From NCBI GenBank assembly GCA_028622995.1, contig JAJQJQ010000005.1, positions 5,456,001 to 5,520,000 on the forward strand: DNA of 64,000 nt, read 5' to 3'. A program made the position numbers and the translations under genes. A model generated the notes under the pieces. It ran no database searches. It had not been told where the DNA came from and saw only the letters and a list, made by a program, of their open reading frames with translations. Below, in pieces: positions 26,347-40,870 of the stretch. Source of the stretch: Panagrolaimus kolymaensis. Lineage: Eukaryota; Nematoda; Chromadorea; Rhabditida; Panagrolaimidae. Each line of letters begins with the position of its first letter. Positions within the stretch are counted from its first letter, which is position 1.

Positions 26347-26703
26347 CTCCAGGAAAAATTGTGTTGCAAAAAAATGGATCTCAATGAAAGAACAAAAAAA
26401 TGTGAAAAGTTGTGTTGAAAGAATTTGTGATTATTGAAACGCATTTCGCCAGCAATCGTTCCGTGAGCTTTGTAAATATTTTTTAGGATTTATGTATGTC
26501 ATGAATATACTGTAATTAAAATGCCTATATGATTGTGAAAGCTTTGAACTAAATTTTTATTATTTTTTTGCCCAACAAAATTATAAAATAATGCAATATT
26601 TGTACAAGACATGTAATAAGTTTAACAAGTTGCAATGAAAAATGTAATAAATTAGAGCAATAATAAATTAATGATAATAAATATTTTGTTTTTTCTTAGT
26701 TGA
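26347..26703. other. Non-coding interval
   Basis: 357 bp of AT-rich sequence between the foldback and the 3' end of the Cys/Pro-rich gene. It includes that gene's 3' region (minus strand). Nothing else seen. Confidence 0.45.
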
Positions 26704-28095
26704 TCAAACCAAGAACAAAGCCAATAGGAAGATGGCGAAGGATGATAAAATTCCATTGAAGGAAGCTGAGCTGACCTCTGGAGGCGTTTTCTCAATATTC
26801 GAAATGGTGGATTTTGAAGCATCAAGAGATTTAGCTTGCAAATCCACGACACTGTCAGACAATGTGTGTGAGGGGAAAAGATCCTTGAAGCTTCGAATTG
26901 CGGCATCGTTTGAGCGTTCGGGAGAAGGTGGATGTCTGGTGGTCGTTGTTGTAGTTGCAGTCGTTGTCGCCGCTAGTGGTGGAAAAAATGGTGTTGGATA
27001 GGCGGGACATGGAAAAGTCGGGGGTTGTGGAACTCCTGGAGGATTTTGACATGGCGAATAGACATAGTTTGGGCCAACAATTGGATTTAAAGGAGGTGAT
27101 GGATAATTTCCTGATGGTGGAGGTTGAGGATATGGTTGTAATGGAGGAATAATTGTTGGATATCCAATTGGTGGCATTGGATAGTTGCTTGGTGGCGCTG
27201 GAGGCAAAATTGGAGGCACAGCATAGTTAGGATTCGAAGACATGGCGTAACCACTTGGAGGAGCTGGAGGTAATGGATATGGAGCAGGCTGTGGAGGAGC
27301 TGGAGGTAATGGATATGGAGGAGGTTGTGATGGCACAACATAAGTTGAGTTGGGGTTTAGTGGCATTGGTGGTGGTTGAATGTAGCCTGGTAATATTGGA
27401 AGAGGCTGAGGAGGCAGTGGTGGAGGACAAGGAAATCCACAACCAGGTGGATTGATTGGATTGGCTAAAAAGTTTTATTTATAAATGTAAGAAAAATGGA
27501 TGAAGGATTACTTGAATTGCAAGAACAACGAGGTTGAGGATGATTTGGATTTGGATTACATTGACATGGTTGTGAACCTGGAATATTTGATGGACATCCA
27601 CACGGCGGTTGTTGTTGATTTGGGAGGCAGCCACACGATCGTGGATTAGGTATGTTGCTACAACCACATTGTTGGTTTTTGTTTTGGCATCCACATTTAT
27701 TGCAACAAGGCTTGCAACAGCGGCATGTCACTGGTGCAACTGTAGTTGTTGTAGGAGCTACAGTAGTAGAAGGAATTTGGTCACAACAGCAGCAATTGCA
27801 ACAATCGCAATTGTCGCTACAAGGCTGATCGTTGCATGAATCACAATTGCATGGAGTTTCGTGGCTGCAGCATCGACATGGATCCTAGAACAAGTTCATG
27901 ATAAATTATTCGCTTAAAATTTCTTACTATATTTAAAATTATCCCATTTATTCTAAGAGAGCATCCATACTTCTCTAATAAATACTTCCTAAAAAGTTCC
28001 AAAGTCGCATTGTTTGCACCTCGTATTGTCGGAGGATCAAATGAAGCACCTTTAACGAGCCCAAAAGCCAATAACAAAATACAAAGCCTTAACAT
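26704..28095 (-). CDS. Secreted Cys-rich then Pro-rich protein, probable GPI anchor
   Basis: Three exons (27928-28095, 27512-27884, 26704-27464) give 433 aa. Residues 1 to ~17 are a signal peptide (LRLCILLLAFGLVKG). A Cys-rich block (residues ~57-180) is built of CC, CGC and CNC pairs, such as CRCC, CDCCNCCC and CGCPSNIPG, with a Thr/Val-rich TTTTVAP spacer. Then comes a ~170-residue Pro/Tyr/Asn block with repeated PYPLPPAPP, a Thr run suited to O-glycosylation, and a C-terminal hydrophobic tail (SFAIFLLALFLV) with no charge after it, as in GPI-anchored proteins. I do not recognise the family; surface coat or cuticle-associated protein is a guess. The ATG chosen opens the signal peptide; an upstream in-frame ATG at 28161 exists. 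Confidence 0.75.
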
Positions 28096-28710
28096 TTTTT
28101 GTGATTGAATGCAACCAAAGTTATAATTTTTTCGATTCCTTTTATGCATTGACCATTTCAATGTCCAACAAATGAAACACCGCCTTTTTCAACTTTTATC
28201 AATTGTATCAAACTGACCTTTTGTGTTTCTCACTTTCATCCTTTTCATCAAAATTTTCTTTTCATAATTCCATTGTATAAAATTTTTTAAAAGTACGATT
28301 ATGGGAAAAGAATTCGTACAATTTTGTATCAATTATATTATTACTCATCTTTTAAAATTATTTAACAAAAAATTGAAAGAAAATAAATTAAAAAAGTTTA
28401 CAATTTTTTTTTCATTGATAATCTTTTTTGGCCAAATTTTGTTTTCCCGCGTTTATTTCTTTGTGAAAGGAGAGGGAAAGTAAATAACTTTTTAGGATTT
28501 CAAAGTTTCGATCGAAAACGGCGAAATTGAAAAACTTTAACTGAAAAAAATAATCTTTCTTTCTTTTTTGTTATCGTGAATGCTAAAAGTATTTTTGTTT
28601 TCATTTCTCGCAATTTAGTGATTAGTTTTGAACGCGTTTTTATAAACCTTTTTTCTATGTACCTTTTTTGTTTTATACATAATTTTATTTTAGTTTAAAC
28701 ATTTGGAGCC
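28096..28710. promoter_or_regulatory. Shared upstream region of two divergent genes
   Basis: 615 bp of AT-rich DNA between the Cys/Pro-rich gene (-) and the Gln/His-rich gene (+). No specific element recognised. Confidence 0.4.
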
Positions 28711-29210
28711 ATGAAAGGACAGAAACGTTATTTCTCATCTTCGTATGCAATGCAAGAAAATAACCAACCTGTTGATGCTGCTGCAAGATCTGATAATCAA
28801 CAACAACAACATCATCAATATCAGCAACGAACTTTTGCAAATTCAGCTCCAAGACCTCATCACAATTACCATCGCCAACAACAACAACAACATTACCAAC
28901 ATCAGCATCAACCGCATCAACAGCAGCATCAACAGAATCAACAGCCTCAGCATCAACAGCATAACCAAAAATATCAATATCATCAACACCAATATTATCC
29001 TCGTCATCAACAACCACTCTTTCCTATGCAAAATTTCAACAATCAAAATAATGGTATGTATCATACTTATCAACACACACCAATTGTAAGTTTTTCACTT
29101 TTATAAATCTTTTTGACACATTATGCTTTTAGATCATGAATGCAATGAAAGAATTGTCAAAGAAATGTGATGAACAAAAGAAACAATTTCACCTCAAAGA
29201 ATGTAAATAA
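28711..29210 (+). CDS. Gln/His-rich low-complexity protein
   Basis: Two exons (28711-29085, 29133-29210) give 150 aa. Residues ~29-105 are mostly Gln and His with Tyr, Asn and Pro (QQQQHHQYQQ, HQPHQQQHQQNQ). The C-terminal 25 residues are charged and helical (MKELSKKCDEQKKQFHLKE). The intron has clean GTAAGT and TTTTAG ends and joins in phase, and the frame with ATG is the one that spans it; the two alternative frames across the repeat are shadows. Composition suggests a prion-like or condensate-forming nuclear/RNA-associated protein, but there is no domain to name. Confidence 0.65.
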
Positions 29211-32200
29211 TTTATATACTAACCTTCATATCTTTTTTTACTCTGTATATTGACTGTACTAGATTCGTTACTCGTTGTTATTTCTTTTTAACTTATATGT
29301 TCTTGTATAGTGTTTGGATCATTTAAAATTTTAAAATTTCCAAAAAAAATAAACTAACTCTGTGATTTTGGTGTTTTAGAAAGGGATGCTTTGGCTTTTT
29401 TTGCAATGTTAAATGACAGCTGTATGTGATACAGAAAATATGTGCATAATCAAATTTACAGACAAATTAAGCTTGTGATAATCTTTTGAAAGATGTTAAA
29501 AATCAGCTATAAAGAGTATTCATTGTTTCAGCATGACGAAGAAGGATATGGTAACTGGAGAAAATTACTCATTGAATATCAAAAGTCCATTACATTACTC
29601 TTTAGTATTTTTTAGGAATGTATTTTAAGTAATTTTCTCATAAGAGAACGCTAAAGTATTAAATGTTTTATTTGGTTTTTTATTTTCTCTACTTTTTCGT
29701 TTTCCAACAAACAAAAATAGAAACATATTTCAAAATTTTCTTTTTGAATTAAAGATTACCACAAACAACTAACTTAAGTATTTTACCCTTAACATTTCTA
29801 AGGAAATGAATACTTAAAAAGCTGTATGTATGTATTATACCATTGAATTTCCATTTTTTACACTTTTATGTTATTCCTTACCTTTTTCTCAAAAACAAAC
29901 ACACACGTGCCATAAAATTATTAATTTTGCTTTCTGTTGTACCTTTTTTTCACAGGTAAAGAAGCTGCCTTCGAGAAGCTGCTATGTTAAGCGAGCTCAA
30001 TAGATGAGGGGAAGGGCTTTGTGAAAAGCTTTAATCTTAATTGGCTTTTTGAATAACACCAATGAAGTTTATATATACTTTATTATTTCAAAAAGTATGT
30101 GTGTGCATATTGAAAAAAGCTTTGCTCAAACAGATGTTTATTTCCTTTCATGTTATGGGGAAAAGGAATGAAAAAAAAAATTAATATCACCTTTCCCTCT
30201 CTTTTTTCTTTCAGCATTTTATGGCTGCGCTGGCATTTAAGCAAACGAACGTTATAAACTTTAATTTTAAAGCTTCAAATATTATAATTTTTTAGTAAAA
30301 AAAAGTAAGGGAAAACACCAGGTATTAAAAGAGGTGGAAATCATAAATTCATTTATTTCTTAAGTAATTTGTTTTTTACTGTGCCTTTTAAAATGATATA
30401 ATAAGAGTAGGAAAATCGAAGAAAGTATGTAAGCCCTTTACCACCAACGCCATAATGTTCACATATTTTTTTTAGTTGGAGTAAAAAGTAAGTGAAAAAA
30501 AAAGAGAGAGGTATTAAAATAAAATTTAAGGAATTGTTTTGTTAAAGCTTGAAAGACGAAAACCAATCATTGTGGTAAGCTCACCCACTTTATTCTTCCC
30601 TTGAGAATAAACTTTCAATAGCAAATTTATTGGTTTTCAATTGCTGAATCTTAAAAGTTTAAAGATAAGATTCATAGTGTTGGTTTTCGAATAGGATAAT
30701 TTTAAACTCTTTATGGTTGTAAAATAGTGGTTACGGTAATCTGTTAAACTTAACAAAAATTTTAATTTTTAACTTTTTTTTATACTAAAGTTACTTTGAT
30801 GTTCTTTAAGCTTACTGTATTGGTAAATGTTTCGCTGCATTTTTTTTTGAATTCATTAAATTAAAAAAAGCATTTGTGTAGTATTTTTAAATTACAACTT
30901 TCAATAACATTAAAATTGTAGTGGCGTTATTTTCATTTCATTTCATTTCATTTTTGTGTTAGCTCGCTTCTGTTTACCGTATGTTAGAATTTATAAATAA
31001 TTAAATTTTCAAACAAATGCTTTTCACTTTTTTACCACTTTTGTTTGTCCCACTATCGCTAATTTCTGCACTAGCTGATAGCCATTTTATTAGTTTTTTT
31101 TACAAAATTATGAAATGCGAAAATTTTCTGGTTATCCATAATAAATTATTCAAAGATTCAACGATTAACAGATTAGACGAATTCATATTATTACTAATAA
31201 TGTGTGTAAAAGAAGATAAACCACCACCTTGAAAGCCATTTTTAGATACTTTTAAAGTCGATAAATAGCCAAAATAAAGTTGTTTATAGCTTTTCAATTT
31301 TTTTTTCTTCTTCATCTTCTATTCTCTTCTTTCTTGTGTTGGTGGTTGTTGTATCTTCCTTGTCAATTTTTTGCATTCCCCATTTTTTTTTGTCATCGTT
31401 GTCCTTAGTTTTGTAGTAGAAAAGTAGTTTCCGACACACTCAAGTCGGTAGCACCCCGGAGAGTTGAAAAAAAAAACAATATATGAGAAGGCTGGACGAC
31501 TAACAACAACTCGCTGGTTGGCTCTCTTGTGGCAACCAACTCGACGACAACAAAATTTTGTCTCTGGCAATAGTGGTGGCAGCCACAGCAGAAAGCAGCA
31601 GTAGCAACAACAACATTGACAACGTTTTTTTTCTCCTGTTCTTCTCTCTCACTCTTTTTATTATTGATTCCAATCCGTGTGTTTCGTTTTATATTTGTGC
31701 TACTTTACTACTTGCTTTAAAATTGAGCGTGTGAAAGACAGAAGGAAAAAAAAAGAAGAAAAAAATGTTGTTGCAGAATTGCGTCCATCATCATTTTATC
31801 CTCCTCTTTTGGTTCGCTACTGCTGGGGACTTGGCTTGTCTGCTGTTGCCTATTGGCGGTGATGGTGGTGGTGGCTTGTGAGACAAAAACGCTTTCATAG
31901 ACTTGACAATAATGGCCAGCCACAAGAGTAGTATGCGGGAATAATAAACACACTATTTTTTAGTTTGTCCTTCCATTTTTTATTCTGAATATCATTCAGC
32001 TACTTAAAAAAGATGCTATTATTTTTTGTTTGTGTCATATAAAAATAAAGAGAAAGAAAAAAGAGAATACGGACAAACAAACAAAAAAAATGTTAGCTAA
32101 AGCTTTTTATTTTTCTTCATCAATTCAATGATGTTCTCGTTGCTAACAGCCTTTTTGAAAAAAAGAGCCGAAACATTTTATGCATTGAAACTGCTGCTAG

Positions 32201-34945
32201 CTGTTCCAGCTATGTGCCCTGTGTGTTGAAAGAAAGAATGGTGTGGCATTTTTTTGCGCGTTTTTCCCCTTTTATTTTTTTGTTGTTGCTTGGTTGTCGT
32301 GCACATTTGATCGCTTGTGGCTAGTAGTTTATCGTTTCCTAAAAGAAAGAAGCAGCTGCCATTTTTTTTTAATCGATTGGAGCCTCTTTTTGCTTACGTT
32401 GACAGCATCTTTTTTTTACTTCCTATTTTTAGATCTTCTTTCCGCTATTGAGCAATAAATTTTAGTTATAGTGAAATTGAAGAAAGTTTCTCTCTGCCTT
32501 TGAATCCATAAGAATTTTGTTATGGCGGTCTTCCATACTAAGAAAATCTGCTACAGATATCTAACATCTTTTCTTCATTCCTTCTTTTATTAAACATTCT
32601 CTTCGTATTTCGTTCTTTGAGTTTTTATGACAAAAAAAACGTCAAAAACTCAGAAACAACAATACAAGAAAGAGAGAAAGTTTTTTTATTTGTTGATTCA
32701 AGTCATCTCTCTTTTCTCTTGATTCATATGAGAAAAAAGAAAGATCTTCTAAAACTTGTAATTTTTCCAACGTTTTCCTTTTTTCTTTTTTTGTACACCG
32801 ACAATGTTCTTTTTATCGATGAATTTAATGCTTTGTAAATACAACAACAATGCTTCCTTTTAAAGCTAATATCAATAACAGTGTTTTTCTAATCGATTGT
32901 GACTCAAAGAAAAAGGAATGTTAAGGCGATTGTATAAAAGAAAGGTTAAACATTGTGAGAAAGATTTTTTTGCAAGAATCAAATTCTTTTTCTTCTTCTA
33001 CCACAATTCTGAACTTAAAAAAGTTAGAAACTTTAGCCAGAAAATATTTAATTTTTTGCAGTTTTTCGAAGATTAGAAAACAAAAAAAAATCTGCTGTCG
33101 GCTTTTATCTTAGTTCGCGAGTTCGCGAATCGCGAACTAAGATAAAAGCCCTGCTGTCGAGTGATGGGGTTTATCTTAAAACGAAAAATAGAATTGAGTG
33201 AGAGTTTTTTTTTCATTGTCATCGCCATCGACCGACTCATACTTATTTTACGTTGTTTGTGTGTTTGTATTATTTTTCTAAACGGATCGATTTAATCTTT
33301 GATCCAATGCTTTTTTAAAGTTTTTGTTTTATTATTATTATTGAAATCATTTCGACTGATTCATGACGTTCCCTTTGCTTCGTGTAAAATATCATATTCG
33401 TCATTATATTTTGTATTTTTATTTCAACCATAAAATCGAAAACATTTCCCCATTGGATTTAATTAGTTAGACTTTAATTTTTTACCCGCGTAAAAAACAA
33501 TGATCATTGTCGTCTTCCCATGGGTAAGATATCAGACGTTGAATTTTGGGTTACTGTACAAAAATGCCAAAAATAGTTGATGAAATAAAGGGCAAAGTTT
33601 GTTCATTGGGGAGAATAACACAAATTGATGCCTTTAGGGAATTCTGTTTGAAGCTTTGACGAACATTATTACCTGTTAAAAGCCTTCAATATTCTTTCTT
33701 TGACACTGTATTTAAGTCTGTGATGTCTTTTTTTGGAAATATAAATATCAGTTTTTGAAGTATGTGTTATTTGTCTTTTTTAAGTGTACAATTGCTTCTT
33801 TCTTTTTTCCTTTCCTTTTTTTTCTTCTGCTGACGTAAAAACATCTTTTTTGTTGAGATTATTTTTATGCGTATGTGAGTAAAGCTTAAACTTTAGGTAA
33901 TAATCTCCTTTCATTTAATATTTATCCGAAGCTTAAAGGGTTTTTTTTTGTCATTTCCTTTCACGTTTAAATTACTCGTCTTATATTCTTCTCACCTCTG
34001 CTTTTGTTTCCTTTTTTTCAAATTTTACTTTTTTTCTCCATAATTTCTTATTTCGTAAAAGGCTCATTTTGCTCTTTTTGATGCCCGTCAGCTTTACCAC
34101 AAGCTGCCCCTATGAAGATGACGTAGAGAGGAGCTCCATTGCTACTTGCTTACTACTTTTTTTGCCATCCTTTTTAACCGCTGCCAGAGGCAAGAAAAGA
34201 AAAGAATAAACGATAAAAATAGAGAAGAAAAAAGTACGATGTTATTTAATTGCCTTCCTTTTGGGCCATTGCTTGCCTTGCTTTGCTCCGGCTGCCGCTG
34301 TCCTCTATTTTTCTTGCTTATGTCGGTCGGAGCATAAGCAAGTGGCAGCGTTAGTAGTAGCTCATGTTCCAAGCCCCATTTTTGGAAAAAATGGAAAACA
34401 TTTCAAACATTCATTTTGACTGCGACACAGACGAATAATTTTAAATGCATACACATAGGCCGGCCGCTTGCATGTGTGTTTCTTTTTTTGGTCGTTCATA
34501 TTGGCATTGGCAAGAAAAAAGGGGAAAGAAAGCTTTCTTGTTCCATAGACTGACTATGTATATCGTAGAGTCGCGCTCTATCGACGCTACTACTGCCCCA
34601 GAGCTCCTTTTGCCCAAAAACAACCATTTCCACCATCACTGCCAACGACTATGCATTTTCGTTTTCTTACTATGCCTCTGGCTCCATCTTTCTCGTCTCG
34701 TCTTTTTTTTTATAAAGAAACGCGCAAATAGTGTTGTATAGTACTTTTTTTATGCTCTCTTTTTCGTCGCTTGGCAGTCAAAAACTCTACTAAAAAATAA
34801 AACTTGCTGCTGCCTTTAGTTTCTCCTATTTTTTCGCGTTGCGGGTTTTTGTTTTGCCTTACAATTGAAAATGTATTTATTGTTGTTTCGTGTTTTTCTT
34901 TTAGCTTTTTTTTCTTCAATTAAGTCTAATTATTATTTTTTTTAG
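29211..34945. other. Long non-coding stretch upstream of G-beta
   Basis: 5.7 kb without a convincing coding exon. It is rich in T tracts and CT-rich runs (for example 33.9-34.1 kb and 36 kb-like texture), has CATTT repeats at about 30930-30952, a 51-bp foldback at 33100-33150, and a few short frames (31017-31232 opens like a signal peptide but has no support). It ends in a TTTTTTTTAG acceptor at 34936-34945. Most likely promoter and enhancer sequence, possibly with 5' UTR exons of the G-beta gene. Confidence 0.55.
33100..33150. mobile_element. 51-bp mini foldback element with target duplication
   Basis: Two perfect 21-bp arms (GGCTTTTATCTTAGTTCGCG plus A) surround a 9-bp spacer GTTCGCGAA. 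The direct repeat CTGCTGTC lies at 33092-33099 and 33151-33158 and extends to 9 bp if the next G is counted. This is the footprint of a very small transposed inverted repeat. GG-starting ends with 8-9 bp duplications occur in Merlin and Mutator-type elements; the class is not settled. Confidence 0.75.
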
Positions 34946-34970
34946 AACTGTGATATTTTTAAAAGATCCT

Positions 34971-35014
34971 GGTTGTCAATAATAAAACACAAATCAGTTT
35001 TATTATTGGCAACC
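34971..35014 (+). promoter_or_regulatory. Stem-loop in the G-beta 5' leader
   Basis: Left arm GGTTGTCAATAATAAAAC (34971-34988), 8-nt loop ACAAATCA, right arm GTTTTATTATTGGCAACC (34997-35014). In RNA this is an 18-bp stem with a single U-G wobble. It ends four bases before the ATG (GAAG, then ATG at 35019) and begins 25 nt after the acceptor at 34945, so it would fill most of a short leader. A stem at this place could slow scanning or bind a protein; alternatively it is a tiny foldback insertion, though no flanking duplication is seen. Confidence 0.75.
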
Positions 35015-35018
35015 GAAG

Positions 35019-37766
<2,748 letters not shown>

Positions 37767-39558
37767 AAGAATATTTTATGTCTATTATTGTATTTGCTGC
37801 TTATTGAAAATTGTTTTTTTTAACATCAATGTTGTCTTTTTTATCTGTTTAAAAATTTTACATTGTTTCCTGCCAATGTTTTATTATTATGTTTTTTAAA
37901 TCTAAGGTATTTTTGAGGCTTGTTTCTTTGAAGAAGCATACGTAAGAATTTTTTTGATCATCTGTGAATCTACAAAATCGAACTCCTTTTTATTTTGCTT
38001 TCTCTGTATTTTCTTTTTTCTTTCTTCTTTATTATATTGCACACATTTGCAGTTCTGAATATTTTCAATTGTTTTTGTTATTTTATTTTTGCAATTAGTA
38101 TCAAAGAAAAGTTCTCTTTTGAATAAACAAAAACACAAACTACTGTATTTTGTTTTCCTCTCTTTTTACTAAGTTACAATTAGGTTTGCTTTTTTCCCCG
38201 GAAGTATTAGCGGCTGTGGTTAAAAAGTTACTGTAATTTTTTCTTGATTAAGTTTAATATTTGATTTATCAAGATTGAGAAGGTAAAGCAAATTTGCTGC
38301 CAAGTTCTTATTTTTATTTTGTCAAAGCACCCGTCCGAATTGAAAATATTCAAATTAAGTCAGAACAAAAGTCATCTATCGTATGCTTCTTTGAACTATT
38401 ACAAAACAAGTTTTAAAATTTTACTATTGTTTTAATATCATCCTTTGCTCTTTTTAAAACATTGTAAAAGGTTTTTTTGAAAAATAGTTATTGCAAAGTC
38501 TCATATGTTTTTTTTCATTACCATTTGAGCGTTGTTGTATCAAGCTGTTGGGTTTTAAGAAGTTTAAAAAATATTGAAGTTTAAAGACTTTTTAGTTTCG
38601 ATATTGCTGCGTTTATGGGATAGGCCTTATTTTATAACAAACAAAAAAGAGGTAAAACGAAAAAGAATTTGTTTAGAAAAATGTAGTCAAAAGCACAATT
38701 CTGCCGCAATTTTCCCTTTCTCGATTTTTGTTATTCATTTATTATTTTCCCATTAATTTTTTTTGTTGCTGCTTTATCGTGTTTTGTTTCATTTAGCTTA
38801 AAAAATAATTCTAAGAAATATCAAACCTTTTCTTTCTACTGTAACTTTTTTGCGCATGTCCCTATCTTTAAATTGCTGATTGACTTTTATACTAAAGCAT
38901 AAAATAAACCACAGAAACATCAGCACCACCATCCTTCGTATCTATCGTCTTTTGTTTTCTCTTCTTTTTTATATACCAATCTTTAGCTAATTTATTCCTC
39001 TTCTTTTTCATTTCTTTTTAGTGCCCATTTTTTTCACCGTCCACATCTCTTTTTTTGTGTGGCACTTTATTGAATGATGTTGTTGTGAAGTTTTGTTTTT
39101 CACAGTACACAACAACCAACTACTGTTTTCAGCAAATCAATCTTTTTTCACAAAAAAAAGTTTTTACTCGAAACCCAACTCTTTTTGTTCCCCATTTAAA
39201 GGCTTCCATTCTCTAATAATTTTCTTCATCTCTTTTTTTATGTATCAATTTTAAATGTTTTGTTTTTTTATAAAATCAATATTTCTATCTTTAAAAAATT
39301 TTCTCTTTTAATTATTTTATATTATTTCTTTAGAGTTTGTCATTGTTTTTTAAAATTTATTATTTTTTTTCAACGCCTCTAATGCTACGAACACTATTAT
39401 CTTGTCTTGTGTGCCAAGTTTTAGTGAAATAAATATTTTAAAAAAATTCAATCGCAACAATAAAGCATTAAAAATAAACAAATGAAAGAAGTAAAAAATG
39501 TTACAGTAGAAAATTAAAAGAAAATAGTTTATTAATAATATTACGAGTTAAATTAAAC
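37767..39558. other. Non-coding interval
   Basis: 1.8 kb of T-rich sequence between the convergent 3' ends of G-beta (+) and EMC3 (-). No coding exon, RNA gene or repeat unit recognised. Unusually long for two 3' ends facing each other. Confidence 0.5.
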
Positions 39559-40457
39559 TTAAACTCTAAATTTGTGGCTTAATATTTGAATTGCCTCCCA
39601 TTCGGCTTTGAAAACTTGTTTAGGATCTTGTTGAACAGCAGGATTAACTAAAAAAAATTATATTACTAACTGCATATAGGTATGATGACTGACCTCCCAT
39701 CATTTGCTCGTCCATTGTTGTTGCAGCAGCATTTTCACCACCAAGAACGAGAGCATAAATTGAACGCAAGCCAAAAACATTCAAGAAGTACCATGAAGCC
39801 GATGAAACCCAAGCAGCATTAAGCGAAGTTAAATTAACGCCTCGTTGAAGCATCGGTTTAAATCGAAGTGTCAAAGGAAATGGAACTCGAGTTGTAACAC
39901 TGAAAATCATTTGTTTAATCATAATACTTTGATATCGATAAACTCACAATCCAGAGAAAGTCCAATTAATCCATCCACCAATAACCTAAAATATTACAAT
40001 AAATTAGAGCTTGATAATAAGATTAAAAGAAAATTTACGAGCATAGGAACCATATTTAACATATTTCCTTTAAGCATTTCGGTCATGACCTGAAAAAGCG
40101 CAGTGGTTTGAATTATTTGTTGATAAATTTAATATAAAAAAAACTTACTGAAGGATCAAGTGGATTTTGACCTGTTGAAGGACCTTGAATTCGAGAATGA
40201 AGATAACCGTCTTTTTCATCAACAAAAAATAATTTCCGCATTGCAAAATCATTATGTGAAAGAACATGACCATTTTGACGAAGTAAACGAGCTTTTGCTA
40301 AATAATGAGTATCTTGCACCTTTTCGAGTTCATTTTTCTTTTTTGTTACTAACAGAAGGTGAACATAATGACGAACAATTCCAACAAAAAATGTTACAAC
40401 AACGATAGGTATAAAAACCCAAGTTCGAATGGCAGGATCAAGAAGTAAATCGGTCAT
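39559..40457 (-). CDS. EMC3: ER membrane protein complex subunit 3
   Basis: Core insertase subunit of the EMC, related to YidC/Oxa1, which inserts tail-anchored and multipass proteins into the ER membrane. Five exons (40149-40457, 40039-40089, 39948-39985, 39694-39899, 39559-39647) give 230 aa; relatives are about 260. Seen: [23 protein letters not shown] start, basic cytosolic stretch, [32 protein letters not shown] (one membrane helix region), [36 protein letters not shown], and the C-terminus [14 protein letters not shown]. It follows CCDC174 on the same strand with 269-413 bp between them, depending on where CCDC174 ends. Confidence 0.94.
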
Positions 40458-40726
40458 TGTGAAACGGTTTCTAAAAGATTAATATTAATATTGGAAAAAA
40501 AGAGAAAGATTGTTGCAAATTATATTATCCGGAAGGAATTCCAAAAATAGCCTTGCAAAAGAAAGGTTAAATTTGATTAATAAAAATGAAAGCAGCTGCT
40601 TTTGCAGAAAAGTACAAACTTGCGGTTAAAAACCGATTAAATAAAAGCTAATACACGTAAAGTTAAAACAATAAATATTTATGTACAAACAAATATACTA
40701 AACATCAATAAAAAAACAATCGTATT

Positions 40727-40870
40727 TCAATGTTGTTTCCACAGCCTTGTACCGTAATCATGTGATGAGAAACCAAACGTAATGCCATTCATCTAAAAAT
40801 TCAATTTTAAATATTTCAAATAACAAGAATCTGATAAACTCACATGAAATTTCTTTGTTGCATCGATTAT
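40727..40870 (-). other. In-frame tail downstream of the CCDC174 TGA
   Basis: Nine codons (40844-40870) after the TGA lead to a GTGAGT donor. A TTTTTAG acceptor then opens 21 codons (40727-40792) ending in TGA. The reading frame is the same as CCDC174, and the text includes NGITFGFSSHDYG. If the TGA is read through, or is an error or a mutation, this is the true C-terminus; otherwise it is 3' UTR containing an intron. The alternative splice that skips TGA (C then GTTGAA) shifts to a different frame and ends after 11 residues. Confidence 0.5.

Noticed and set aside
28745..29089. Ile/Asn-rich frame across the repeat
   Set aside because: A shifted reading of the CAA/CAT repeats; only the Gln/His frame continues through the intron.
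31017..31232. 71-residue frame that opens like a signal peptide
   Set aside because: Single short frame in T-rich DNA where Phe/Leu runs arise by chance; no intron, no family, no polyadenylation signal at the right distance.
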